This document shows positions 8,286 to 17,636 of a stretch of DNA of 64,000 bases, one piece after another (within the stretch, counting starts at the first letter, position 1; each line of letters begins with the position of its first letter). This DNA comes from Alphaproteobacteria bacterium (lineage in GTDB: Bacteria; Pseudomonadota; Alphaproteobacteria; DSM-16000; Inquilinaceae). Under the pieces are notes generated by a model. That model was not told where the DNA came from. It saw nothing but the letters and a program-made list of their open reading frames with translations, and did not search any database. The position numbers and the translations under genes are program-made. Location: the NCBI GenBank assembly GCA_028277405.1, contig JANQGH010000070.1, forward strand, positions 62,001-126,000, written 5' to 3'.

Positions 8286-8666
8286 ATCTATTAAATATTC
8301 GCTACGATCGGCACGCGATTTCGGATTTAGTTTGCCGGTCACCTGCCGATCACGTTCTCGTGATCAGCCAATCGTGGCAAACTGTTGGCAAATAGGGAAG
8401 GGACCGGACCGCAAACAGCGCGGATCTCCGATGCGAATTACGGCCGTCACCGCGTTGGCTTGGCACGCCTTATCGCCGCCTCCCACAGCGTCAGATGCAA
8501 TGCAGTTCTGCCGCGCATCGCCCAGTGATCGGCGTGGTGACAACCCTTCCGGCCCGCCCACCAATGCCACCACCGGGGATCAGCTATCGCTCCTACTTCG
8601 AATAAGGCAGACCAGCTTGCCCGATCGTTTGGATCGCAAAGCGATTCCAAGCGATCAGACGATTCT

Positions 8667-8834
8667 CTACGCGGCCGCGCCTGTCAGATGAAGAATCAGG
8701 GCAATGACAAACAATACGATGAAGATGAAGAAGATGACGCGCGCGATACCGGCCGCGGCGGCGGCAAGGTTCGAGAAACCAAAGATCGCCGCGAAAATCG
8801 CAACAACAAGGAAGATCAGCACCCAGGTTAGCAT
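8667..8834 (-). CDS. DUF1328 (YtjA-like) small membrane protein
   Basis: This 55-residue gene is too short for many gene callers. The product starts [20 protein letters not shown], continues [20 protein letters not shown] and ends LHLTGAAA: two transmembrane helices joined by an Ala/Gly turn, the classic DUF1328/YtjA form. GGAGG lies eight bases before the ATG. Family members are small inner-membrane proteins of unknown function, in some species stress-induced. An overlapping plus-strand frame is an artefact of this gene. Confidence 0.9.
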   Translation of the reverse strand: MLTWVLIFLVVAIFAAIFGFSNLAAAAAGIARVIFFIFIVLFVIALILHLTGAAA

Positions 8835-8978
8835 CGTCGGCCTCCGTCGTGACGCCCGGTCTGCTCGGTCGGCGGTCCGGATAGCGGCGCCGAACGCACA
8901 ACCAGCATTGCATCCTAACGCACAAAGCGAGGCGAAGCGATGGTTCGCTTATGAGCAAGCGCGATCGAGCTTTGCGCT

Positions 8979-9428
8979 TCAACCGCTCGGCTGATGCCGA
9001 ATCAGGACGAAGTTGCCATTCATCGCCAGGGCCATGCCGACCACCGTGGCGGCCGTCTCGGCGCAGCGTCGCCCGTCGCGCCTGATCAGCCAGCGCAGTC
9101 GCGCATCCAATAGTTCCTGGTCCTGGGCTTGGGCGGCGGCGATCAGGCCCAAAACGGCGCGTTCGTCGTGGCTGGGGCCGTCGAAGCCGGGGGGCGGAAT
9201 GCGCATCCGGCGCCAGCCATGGTCCCGAAGCTGCCACAACAGCATGCGAAAGGCATTCAGCGCGTCCTTTGCCTCCGCGCCACACAGTATCGCAAATGTG
9301 TTGGCGATCGGCGGACAGGCTCCAAGACCGTGGGCGACCAAACGCCCCGTCGATACGATCATGCGGTCCACGGCCGCGAGGCCTGGCTCGGCCTCCAGCA
9401 CCGGGTTTACAGCAGCAGAACTGATCAT
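8979..9428 (-). CDS. conserved-looking hypothetical protein behind a Fur-like box
   Basis: The 149-residue soluble protein is Ala/Arg-rich and mostly helical by eye, with PPIANTFAILCGAEAKDALNAFRMLLWQL in the middle and a C-terminal helix ending MALAMNGNFVLIRHQPSG. I do not recognise the family and see no metal-binding motif; the single Cys near the middle is isolated. The start at 9428 is supported by an AGGAGG six bases upstream. A near-consensus Fur site lies about 53 bases before the start, so iron-dependent expression is likely. Confidence 0.65.
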   Translation of the reverse strand: MISSAAVNPVLEAEPGLAAVDRMIVSTGRLVAHGLGACPPIANTFAILCGAEAKDALNAFRMLLWQLRDHGWRRMRIPPPGFDGPSHDERAVLGLIAAAQAQDQELLDARLRWLIRRDGRRCAETAATVVGMALAMNGNFVLIRHQPSG

Positions 9429-9481
9429 CACGGGCCTCCTCTTCCCAGCCAAATGCCGGAGCATCGACAGCGCGCTCGTAT

Positions 9482-9496
9482 TGAGAATCGTTATCA
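9482..9496. promoter_or_regulatory. Fur-box-like 7-1-7 palindrome
   Basis: TGAGAATCGTTATCA matches the Fur 7-1-7 consensus TGATAAT-N-ATTATCA at all but two positions. It lies upstream of the 8979-9428 gene and nothing else, because the next gene ends at 9600 on the same strand. Repression by a Fur-family protein when iron is plentiful is the natural inference. Confidence 0.6.
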
Positions 9497-9599
9497 CTCT
9501 CAACACTAACGGAGATGCACGCCGACGGCAATTGTTCTGTTGCTGGTTTTGGGGCCGGCTTCCGGTAATCGGCGCTCCGCCGGCCCAAGTGACGAGTGA

Positions 9600-10526
9600 T
9601 TACCCGCCCTCGCCCGCCATCACGCCGCGCCGGACAGCGCGCCTATAGCGGCGGCCGGCGCCGTACCGCATCAGGGCGGCCACACCGCCCATAGACAAGT
9701 TGCCGGCATGTCTCAGCGCCCGCCATTCGCGCCTGACGGCGGCGACATCGCCTTGCGCCAACGACTTGACGATGCCGCGCGCGACCAGATAGCCGAGCAG
9801 GTCTCGCACCTCCGGCGTCAAGAAGGCGGGATGCCTGCCGACCAGCAGGTCCAGCGAGGCGATATAGCCGTCATTGCTGCGCGACATCGAGCGCACGATC
9901 TGATGCTTGGCCACGTCCTGGCCGGTGCCCAGAGCGACCTGATGGTCGCCAGCCAGCCGCAGCAGCAGGTCCCGGTCCTGCTGGCGCCGAAAGGCAACAT
10001 CGAACCCGCCTACCGCCTCAAAAGCAGACCGTCGGATGGCCAAGGCCGAGTTGGTCAGCGGCACCGCATGGGCGACCAGCAGGGCCGTCAGACGGTCCCC
10101 GGACCATATCCCCTTGGGCTGCCGGGCCGATTCGGATTTGCCTCCGGTCCAGACCGTAAAGTCGTCGAGGGCGGCGTCGATCTCCGGCCGCGCGCGAAAC
10201 AGCTCGACCAGGCGCGCGGGTCGGCCGGCCTCGAACTCATCGTCGCTGTCAAGAAAGGCGATCAGCGGTGCATGAGAGGCCGCCGCGCCGGTATTGCGCG
10301 CGACGTTGGCGCCGGACCTTTCGGGCAGTTCGACGATCTCGAGCCGGCTGGCGGCCAAAGCCTTGAGCCGCGCGACGGTATCGTCGGTGGACGCGTCGTC
10401 GACGACCACGACCTCGACGTCGTCGCCCGCGCCTTCCAAGACGGACGATACCGCCCGCATCACCAGATCGGCCCGGTCCGCCGTCGGAATGACGACCGAG
10501 ATCGCTGGAACGCGTGGCTCGGTCAT
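9600..10526 (-). CDS. GT2 family glycosyltransferase in the candidate peptide-modification operon
   Basis: This 308-residue GT-A glycosyltransferase has the start ISVVIPTADRADLVMRAVSSVL, the nucleotide-binding VVDDASTDD (about 43-49) and the metal-binding DSDDE (93-97). The acceptor-side segment is FRRQQDRDLLLRLAG, equivalent to the ED motif of GT2 enzymes. There is no membrane segment, so it acts in the cytoplasm. Its ATG overlaps the stop of the upstream ATP-grasp-like gene (ATGA at 10523-10526), implying translational coupling. Context suggests the acceptor is a product of the upstream enzymes, possibly the 48-residue peptide; this is inference. Confidence 0.8.
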   Translation of the reverse strand: MTEPRVPAISVVIPTADRADLVMRAVSSVLEGAGDDVEVVVVDDASTDDTVARLKALAASRLEIVELPERSGANVARNTGAAASHAPLIAFLDSDDEFEAGRPARLVELFRARPEIDAALDDFTVWTGGKSESARQPKGIWSGDRLTALLVAHAVPLTNSALAIRRSAFEAVGGFDVAFRRQQDRDLLLRLAGDHQVALGTGQDVAKHQIVRSMSRSNDGYIASLDLLVGRHPAFLTPEVRDLLGYLVARGIVKSLAQGDVAAVRREWRALRHAGNLSMGGVAALMRYGAGRRYRRAVRRGVMAGEGG

Positions 10527-11593
10527 CCGTCGGCGCGCCTGTTTTCCGCTGCAGCACTTCGCCTCTGCTCCCGCCGCAGCTTTCGGCGAAAACGCGCGTT
10601 GGAACGCCTCGCAACAGAGCGCCAACGCGCATCTTCCAGCCGCATTGTCAGGCGCATCGGCAAAAACGTGCGGCGGGCCAATGGCATGTCATTGGTCACC
10701 CAGCCGTCGGCCTGACAATCCAGTTCGGTGAAGGCGCGCGTGAACCTTGGGCCAAAGAAATCATCCGCGCCTTGGCGCAGCGGGTCCTGCCAACTACCGA
10801 TGGTTTGCGGATTGGTGTTGATTTCAAAGGCCTGCACCCTGCCATCGATGATCGCGAAGTCCAGCCGGCCATAGTCGATGCCGGCGATATCGAAGATCCG
10901 GCGCGCCTGATCGGTTTCGGCGAACGCCGCCTGCCAGTCCCGCTCCGCCCCGGCAGTGTCATCGTCAAGATAATCCGGTCCACGGACGAACCAGGTTCGC
11001 CCCAAGAAGCGGTGGCGGGGTACAATATGGTCGCCGACGCGAAAAGCGGCATACTTCAAGGCCCGGCCCTGCGCGTCCTTGCTGTCCAAGAAGCCGATGA
11101 TCAAGCTGCCATAGCCACGCTTGTAGCGGCGCAGGCGCAGATATTTCGGGATCTCGGCGGCCAGATCCTCCGCGTTTTCGATCAGTTCGGAACGTTCGCC
11201 GCCATGTTCGCCTTCACTGCGCAGGAACACCGGAAACTCGGTTGGCCGCTCGGGACCGATCAGCGGGTAGGCCTGAAAGCTGTTGATGCCGTCGCGGTAG
11301 AGGGCACGCAGCATCTCCAGCCGCAGCAAGACCCGGGCGGGATGGTTCAAGATGCGGACCGACGGCGAACCCGCCTCCAAGGCTTGACACACGCCCCAGG
11401 CGCGCTCGCGCTCCGCCGTCGTCAGACGGTCATGATCCGTCAATATATATGTCGCGATCGGCAGCCGCTTGGCCGCGAACAGGGCGCGGTACGAAAGAAG
11501 ATGGATGCGCTTGCCGATCGGATCGGCATGATGTGAGTTCAGATAGGCGCCGAGCGTCGCCAGATAGCGCCCCTTGGCCACGTAAATGATCAT
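10523..11593 (-). CDS. ATP-grasp-like protein in the candidate peptide-modification operon
   Basis: The 356-residue protein has a C-terminal half resembling the ATP-grasp fold: FPVFLRSEGEHGG in the position of the nucleotide lid, then YGRLDFAIIDGRVQAFEINTNPQT, where the Asp and the E-x-N correspond to the Mg-ATP ligands. The N-terminal region (YRALFAAKRLPIATYILTD) would be the preATP-grasp domain. The tail is very Arg-rich (RFRRKLRREQRR). ATP-grasp enzymes activate carboxylates for amide or ester bonds, for example in graspetide RiPPs. The usual catalytic Lys is not obvious, so function could differ. It begins 22 bases after the HExxH gene and overlaps the GT2 gene. Confidence 0.65.
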   Translation of the reverse strand: MIIYVAKGRYLATLGAYLNSHHADPIGKRIHLLSYRALFAAKRLPIATYILTDHDRLTTAERERAWGVCQALEAGSPSVRILNHPARVLLRLEMLRALYRDGINSFQAYPLIGPERPTEFPVFLRSEGEHGGERSELIENAEDLAAEIPKYLRLRRYKRGYGSLIIGFLDSKDAQGRALKYAAFRVGDHIVPRHRFLGRTWFVRGPDYLDDDTAGAERDWQAAFAETDQARRIFDIAGIDYGRLDFAIIDGRVQAFEINTNPQTIGSWQDPLRQGADDFFGPRFTRAFTELDCQADGWVTNDMPLARRTFLPMRLTMRLEDARWRSVARRSNARFRRKLRREQRRSAAAENRRADG

Positions 11594-11615
11594 GCGGAGG
11601 CGTCGCTATGCGCGG

Positions 11616-12944
11616 TCAGGTCGCGGCTGGCCGATGCGGCCATTGCCGTACCATCGTGAATGCCATCTCCGGTGCCCCCACCGCTTCGGCATGGGCAATC
11701 AGGCTCTCGCGCAGCGTGATCGGGTGGCCGGCCCGCTGTTCCGGCTGGAAGACGCCCTGGTAACAGACGAGCCCGGGGCGATCGGCATCCAGTCCGGCGT
11801 CAAGCGCCAGCGCGCGCAGCCGCGCCGCCTCTCGCTTCACAGCCGACATGATCCTGGTGCCGTTTTCAGTCAGGCTGGCGTGTCTGTCGATGATGTCGAG
11901 CCCGACATCCGTCTGGATCAAGAAGCGGGTCAACTGGTCGCGCGCATAGGCTTCCAGTTCCTCGGTCGCCGGCTCGCGCAGCACCGAGAGCCAGAACGCG
12001 CTGACCGGCAGATGGACGAAGACCGCATGCACAAGCCCGCGCATCGGACGCAGATCGTGGCGCCAAGGCGAGTAGATCAGCGGCCCTTCATAGTCCCCCT
12101 GTTCGCCCGCCAGGACCGGTTCGACGGTTTCGATCGCAAACAGCAGGTTATGGGCGTGCTCGTGCAGCGCGTAGGCCGCCAGCTCGTGCGGTTCCCCCAC
12201 GGCTGCGACGATGAAGCCGCCGAAATAGGTGGAGTTGGAGGCGTTGAAGACGCCGGCCTGGCCGCTGTCGAGCAGCCCGATGACACTGATGTCGCCGGCG
12301 AAGCGATCGAACGCCTCGGGGAGATACCGATCGATCGCCTGCAGCATGGCGGTTACCGAGGCGGTCGCGGCCGGCCCCTTGCCGTCCTTGAAGCCCCTGG
12401 CATTGGCAACGGGCGCGAACGGCTCCCATGGCGCGTCGATGGCCTCCGGCGCCAGCCGCAAGCGGGCCTGCTTCCAGGCCGCGACATCGACCTCGTAAAG
12501 CTCGGCCGACGGCCCGATCGGCTTGCCTGCCGGCAAACCCAGGGTCGTTCCCGGGATCAGAACGTCGCGGTCGAAGGCAACCGGCCCCGGTGTTGGCGGC
12601 AGGTCGGCCCCGGCCCGCCGAAACCCCTCGGCGAACAGCGCGAACTGCGCGATATGGCGGTCCAGCGCCTCGATCGCGTCCGCCTCACCCCGGTTGGCGG
12701 CGGCGGCCTTGCTGGCCAGCATGCCGAACCAGCTCGGCGTAATGGGCTCGCGCCAGACCGGTTCGAAGGTCTCGCTGGGCAGCTTCGTCAGGCGCTCCAC
12801 GGTGTCGCGGAACCAGGCAGGCCAGGGTCTGGCCTCATGGGGCCCCTTGAACGAATCCGCGACACCGAAGGCGGCAATGGCGGCATCTTCATAGATGCGT
12901 TCGACGGCAAGGCCCGCTTGCCCAAGGATCGACTCGTCGAGCAT
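11616..12944 (-). CDS. HExxH-motif putative peptide beta-hydroxylase
   Basis: The 442-residue protein carries HEHAH at residues 261-265 in AYALHEHAHNLLFAIE. About 25 residues later comes YSPWRHDLRPMRGLVHAVFVHL, a Ser-Pro-Trp-Arg...Arg-Pro...His arrangement that I recognise from the HEXXH-motif peptide-modification family (TIGR04267 type), now described as Fe/2-oxoglutarate peptide beta-hydroxylases. The N-terminal 250 residues are the usual less-conserved region. It is not a secreted protease: there is no signal peptide and no downstream Glu motif. A 48-residue peptide gene lies 127 bases upstream and an ATP-grasp-like gene follows. The family call is firm; peptide hydroxylation here is inference. 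Confidence 0.8.
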   Translation of the reverse strand: MLDESILGQAGLAVERIYEDAAIAAFGVADSFKGPHEARPWPAWFRDTVERLTKLPSETFEPVWREPITPSWFGMLASKAAAANRGEADAIEALDRHIAQFALFAEGFRRAGADLPPTPGPVAFDRDVLIPGTTLGLPAGKPIGPSAELYEVDVAAWKQARLRLAPEAIDAPWEPFAPVANARGFKDGKGPAATASVTAMLQAIDRYLPEAFDRFAGDISVIGLLDSGQAGVFNASNSTYFGGFIVAAVGEPHELAAYALHEHAHNLLFAIETVEPVLAGEQGDYEGPLIYSPWRHDLRPMRGLVHAVFVHLPVSAFWLSVLREPATEELEAYARDQLTRFLIQTDVGLDIIDRHASLTENGTRIMSAVKREAARLRALALDAGLDADRPGLVCYQGVFQPEQRAGHPITLRESLIAHAEAVGAPEMAFTMVRQWPHRPAAT

Positions 12945-13026
12945 TCACTACCCTACCGTGGCCAAGCACATCATCGATCAGCCCTGCGGCCGACGCGCTG
13001 GTCAGAAAGCCGATCTCACCAACGCC

Positions 13027-13053
13027 AGGCGGCCGGGGTTCGCCCGACCGCCT
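13027..13053 (-). terminator. strong hairpin between the peptide gene and the HExxH gene (attenuator-like)
   Basis: Read on the minus strand, AGGCGGTCGGG pairs with CCCGGCCGCCT (11 pairs, one G-U) around a five-base CGAAC loop, directly in the gap after the 48-residue peptide gene. No T-run follows. In RiPP operons a leaky hairpin here commonly raises precursor mRNA over enzyme mRNA. Confidence 0.5.
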
Positions 13054-13071
13054 ACATCACACCGTGGTTGG

Positions 13072-13218
13072 TTAGGGTGTTCTCAGGTGGCCGTTCTTAC
13101 CGAGACCAGACGCAATCACCGCTTTGTTCTTGTCCAACTCCCCCCGGCGGACCGTTGCGGCAACTTCGGCAACTGCAACAGCTTCTTCGGATTTCAGGGT
13201 CTCTAATGAACGCTTCAT
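13072..13218 (-). CDS. 48-residue peptide, candidate precursor for the downstream modification enzymes
   Basis: The frame runs from ATG at 13218 to TAA at 13072. It begins MKRSLETLKSEEAVAVAEVA, continues through ATVRRGELDKNKAV and ends IASGLGKNGHLRTP. GGAG is eight bases before the ATG. The first half is an amphipathic acidic/Ala-Val helix, as in many leader peptides, and the last 15 residues are Gly/Asn/His-containing and hydrophilic, as in a core. It has no signal peptide, no membrane span and no cysteine, so it is not a lanthipeptide-type core. D29, N31, N42 and H44 are residue types on which beta-hydroxylation is known. Its precursor role is inferred from size and position. Confidence 0.6.
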   Translation of the reverse strand: MKRSLETLKSEEAVAVAEVAATVRRGELDKNKAVIASGLGKNGHLRTP

Positions 13219-13439
13219 CGTACCGTCTCCATCTTGCTGTTGGCTCCACAGCGACGCTAGTGCACCGATAGAAGGAGGTCAATCCGACAAGACCGGCCAC
13301 AACCCGGACGTGATGGACCAGGCAAACACCGCAGGGCCGGCCATCGATGAACCGATCGACAAACGCCCTGCAAATGCCGGGTGCTTTTCTGCTAGAAGCC
13401 AAGCCCGAGATTGCAGCGTTCAGATCAGGGCCTGGCGAC

Positions 13440-13793
13440 ATGCACGACGAGAGCGACGAGAGTTTCGAGCTTTACGACCTGAAGGTCGAGATCATCGCGA
13501 CGGACACGCCGATGATGGGCGACTACAAGGAAGGCGACCATTTCATCCTGTCCGGCGAGATGATGACATTGCCGCTGGGCCAGGGCTTTTCGATCTACGC
13601 GCTGGCGGCCCTTCTGCCGCTGCTGCCGGCCAAGCAGCGTGAGACCCACCCCAACGATTGGATGACCACGGACATCGACATCGCCGGCCCGGACCCCAAT
13701 TGCGGCGCCCGCTACCGCATCACGCGGTTGGGCAAGCGCAGGTTCCGGCATTCCGAGACGACGGTCGTGCCGCTGTCGAAGGGGGCCGAGTAA
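13440..13793 (+). CDS. TIGR04076 family protein
   Basis: The 117-residue protein has the family form: YDLKVEIIATDTPMMGDYKEGDHFIL near the start, then a central Leu/Ala-rich segment FSIYALAALLPLLPAKQR, then GPDPNCGARYRITRL near the end. Members are small soluble proteins of unknown function, often with a conserved Cys in the C-terminal DP-x-C region, which is present here. The ATG at 13440 gives the usual length; upstream in-frame starts would add a non-conserved extension. It is divergent from the 48-residue peptide gene, separated by about 220 bases that hold no other gene. Confidence 0.65.
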   Translation: MHDESDESFELYDLKVEIIATDTPMMGDYKEGDHFILSGEMMTLPLGQGFSIYALAALLPLLPAKQRETHPNDWMTTDIDIAGPDPNCGARYRITRLGKRRFRHSETTVVPLSKGAE

Positions 13794-13802
13794 AGACCGC
13801 TC

Positions 13803-14609
13803 TCAGGGCTGCGCCGGTTGGCCGGCGAGGCCCACCACGGGGCCACGTGCCGGAACCTCGACCTCGTGCAAGATCAGGTCAGGATCGTCGTAAAGGGCGA
13901 CGGTGTAGGACGGCGTACCGTCGACGAAGGTGGCGCGCGGATCGTCGAGCGTCGGCTGCATCTGGTGGCAAGTGCCCCGGCCGACGGTAAAGGGTATGCC
14001 GTCCATGGTGCCCGATACCGCCATGTGCAGGTGGCCCAGGAACAGGTGCCGGACCCGGCCGTGGCGGCGCAGCAGGTCCATCAGGGGTGCGGTATCGACC
14101 AACATGATGTGTGCGAAGTGCGGCAGGCCGGCGACCAATGGCGGGTGATGCAGGAACAGGCTGACGGGCCGTCCCGCCGCCTCGTCCAGCCGCACCGACA
14201 GCCAGGCCAGCCGCCGTTCGCACAAGCGGCCGTGAAGATGGCCTCCGTCCAGCGTATCGAGAAACACCAGACACTCGGCATCCAGATCGGTGACCGATTG
14301 CACAAAACCGTCCGGGTCCACCGGCTGGTCGGGAAAGGCGGCGCGGAAGGCGGCGCGCGCGTCGTGGTTGCCCAGCATCAGGCGCACAGGCAGCGGAAAG
14401 CCGTCGAGCAGGTCGCGCAAAACGCCGTAGCTTTCCGGCTGGCCGCTGTCGCTGAGGTCGCCGCTGATCACGCAGAGATCGGCATCGGCGTGATTGGCGG
14501 CGATATGGTCGAAGCAGGCCTTCAGCCGTGCCCGAGGGTCAAGCCCGTGAACCCGCCCGCCCGGACCAACCAGATGGGGGTCGGTCAGGTGGATCAGCTT
14601 CGCGGGCAC
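13803..14609 (-). CDS. calcineurin-like metallophosphoesterase (CpdA-like)
   Basis: All five blocks of the class III cyclic-nucleotide phosphodiesterase fold are present: TDPH (D10, H12), SGDLSD (D51), GNHDAR (N81, H82), FLHHPP (H154-H155) and FLGHLH (H193, H195). The 268-residue length matches CpdA-type enzymes, which bind two metals and hydrolyse cAMP or similar phosphodiesters. It is convergent with the TIGR04076 gene, nine bases apart, and follows groEL on the same strand by about 50 bases. The physiological substrate is not visible from sequence. Confidence 0.8.
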   Translation of the reverse strand: MPAKLIHLTDPHLVGPGGRVHGLDPRARLKACFDHIAANHADADLCVISGDLSDSGQPESYGVLRDLLDGFPLPVRLMLGNHDARAAFRAAFPDQPVDPDGFVQSVTDLDAECLVFLDTLDGGHLHGRLCERRLAWLSVRLDEAAGRPVSLFLHHPPLVAGLPHFAHIMLVDTAPLMDLLRRHGRVRHLFLGHLHMAVSGTMDGIPFTVGRGTCHQMQPTLDDPRATFVDGTPSYTVALYDDPDLILHEVEVPARGPVVGLAGQPAQP

Positions 14610-14658
14610 GGAAGCACGCCGCGCTAGGGGAACGCTCGCGCGCGCTTGCTAGGCCGGC

Positions 14659-16308
<1,650 letters not shown>

Positions 16309-16490
16309 TCAGGGCGGAGCCGCCCGAGGCGTTGTGATGATGGGGATTATCTGACGTTTTGGGGGGGTAGTTGCAAGGTGGTCCGGCAAGGGTTGACCCA
16401 ACGAACCGGAGGGCCACGACACGCTATGGACGTGAACAGCAACTGCCCAACTGATGGCCATAGCAGAGACAAATGAGGTCGTGAGCTACG

Positions 16491-17636
16491 CTAATCTCCT
16501 GAAGCCGCTAGGTCTTGCTGGATTGCCTCGGCCAGCTTTATGTTAAAGTAAATACTTCCTTTACCCTCGCCAAATACGTAGCGATCTCGCCGCTGCTTAA
16601 ACGACGCGCCTGAACCCCAAGGCAACGAAACAGCATCGCCTTTCGTTATTTTTGCCGCGTAGCCATATAGTCCCCCATCAATTGGCGCGTCATGAACAGT
16701 ACTGACCAGCGATGCGCATTCGAAGTGGCTGTTTGGAAATTCATGTGTGAGCATCGCGTGCACACCGCGCAATCGACGGCCAGTTCGCGACACGTCGTCC
16801 AGGACCAGTACGTTCCGGCAAACGCCTGACCTCAAAACCGCTAAAGAGTCATTCTCAATCATGTCACCTCCTGATGAGGAGGTGACGCCAATACGATCTT
16901 CCGGCAATTTCAACCGAGTTGCGATGTACCGGCCAAGCATCTGGGCGCCTCGATTGATTGCCACAACACAGTCGACGTGCCAGCGTCTCGAAAGCGCCTC
17001 AAGCACTCCCAGGCCTTCCATCGACTCGATTGTTGACATTCGGTTTGGCGACGTCAGCTGGCGCGGCTGCAAATGCTTGAATTGCGACGCAAGCTCACAA
17101 AAAACCGGAGCTCCGGTTGCCAGTCCCAACTTAAGGGCCTCGCTCTTGAGAAGCCTCGAGAAGGTCGAAGTCTCAGTGCTCGCGCTGCTTGACAAAACCT
17201 GATCAATAATGTCAGCAATACTGTCATAGATCTCCATCGCGAGAACTGATTTCAAGAACTCCTTGCTGGAAAGTGGCTCTATTCGTTCGAGATCTTCAAG
17301 AACATCGTGAGCCAGCACTAAACTTCCTTGGCTGATTCGCCGCGCTAGCTCCGATCGTGCCAGATCGACTGATTTCTCCAGAGCGTCTGAAACGGCGTCT
17401 GTCGCGACTTTCACGTCTCGCAGTTCACCACTCTTGCCGGCAAGTTCACGAATTCTTGAGGCCGCGTCCTGTGCGATGTTCAACTTCGCCCGAATTGACG
17501 CCCGGGCCTCCGGGTCTGTGGCCAAAACCTTCAGCGCCCTTTGACGTGTCCAGCTATCCACGCCCGCCAACGAAAGCAACTCGTCAGCATCGCGAAGCCC
17601 GCCCTCTGATGTGACAGAATCAGCTGCTGCGCTCAT
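16491..17636 (-). CDS. phosphoribosyltransferase-domain protein of a two-gene module
   Basis: The 381-residue protein has an N-terminal helical region (about 1-190) and a C-terminal type I phosphoribosyltransferase domain: VDCVVAINRGAQMLGRYIATRL (222-242, the beta-strand/helix that starts the fold) and the PRPP loop LVLDDVSRTG (277-286). Two acidic residues followed by S-R-T-G is the standard PRPP signature. The extended N-terminal region is unlike biosynthetic enzymes. Its start overlaps the end of the upstream gene by 17 bases. Base composition is lower in G+C than its neighbours, suggesting acquisition. The role is unknown; a conflict or defence role is only one possibility. Confidence 0.65.
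   Translation of the reverse strand: MSAAADSVTSEGGLRDADELLSLAGVDSWTRQRALKVLATDPEARASIRAKLNIAQDAASRIRELAGKSGELRDVKVATDAVSDALEKSVDLARSELARRISQGSLVLAHDVLEDLERIEPLSSKEFLKSVLAMEIYDSIADIIDQVLSSSASTETSTFSRLLKSEALKLGLATGAPVFCELASQFKHLQPRQLTSPNRMSTIESMEGLGVLEALSRRWHVDCVVAINRGAQMLGRYIATRLKLPEDRIGVTSSSGGDMIENDSLAVLRSGVCRNVLVLDDVSRTGRRLRGVHAMLTHEFPNSHFECASLVSTVHDAPIDGGLYGYAAKITKGDAVSLPWGSGASFKQRRDRYVFGEGKGSIYFNIKLAEAIQQDLAASGD

Larger units (their letters stand above)
7797..8666. other. 870-base AT-rich leader without a recognised gene
   Basis: No convincing gene is seen in either direction. Roughly 7870-8150 is clearly richer in A+T than its surroundings (TTTTTCACTATAAAATACAG near 7920, CATACTTATAAAACCC near 7992). 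It lies directly upstream of the Gly-rich secreted-protein gene. Two GC hairpins sit in its right half. It probably holds the promoter and regulatory sites of the minus-strand group, but no promoter can be assigned by eye. Confidence 0.45.

Noticed and set aside
8704..8994. Plus-strand 96-codon frame ([13 protein letters not shown]...)
   Set aside because: It is the antisense of the DUF1328 gene at 8667-8834, which has the family sequence and an upstream GGAGG.
11586..13271. Plus-strand open frame of about 560 codons opposite the HExxH and peptide genes
   Set aside because: It is a GC-driven shadow: its translation is Arg/Gly/Gln-rich with no motif, while the minus strand has motifs, Shine-Dalgarno sequences and operon overlaps.
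13097..13441. Minus-strand 114-codon frame overlapping the 48-residue peptide
   Set aside because: Different frame, Cys/Arg-rich without start signal or motif; the peptide frame has the Shine-Dalgarno sequence and sensible composition.
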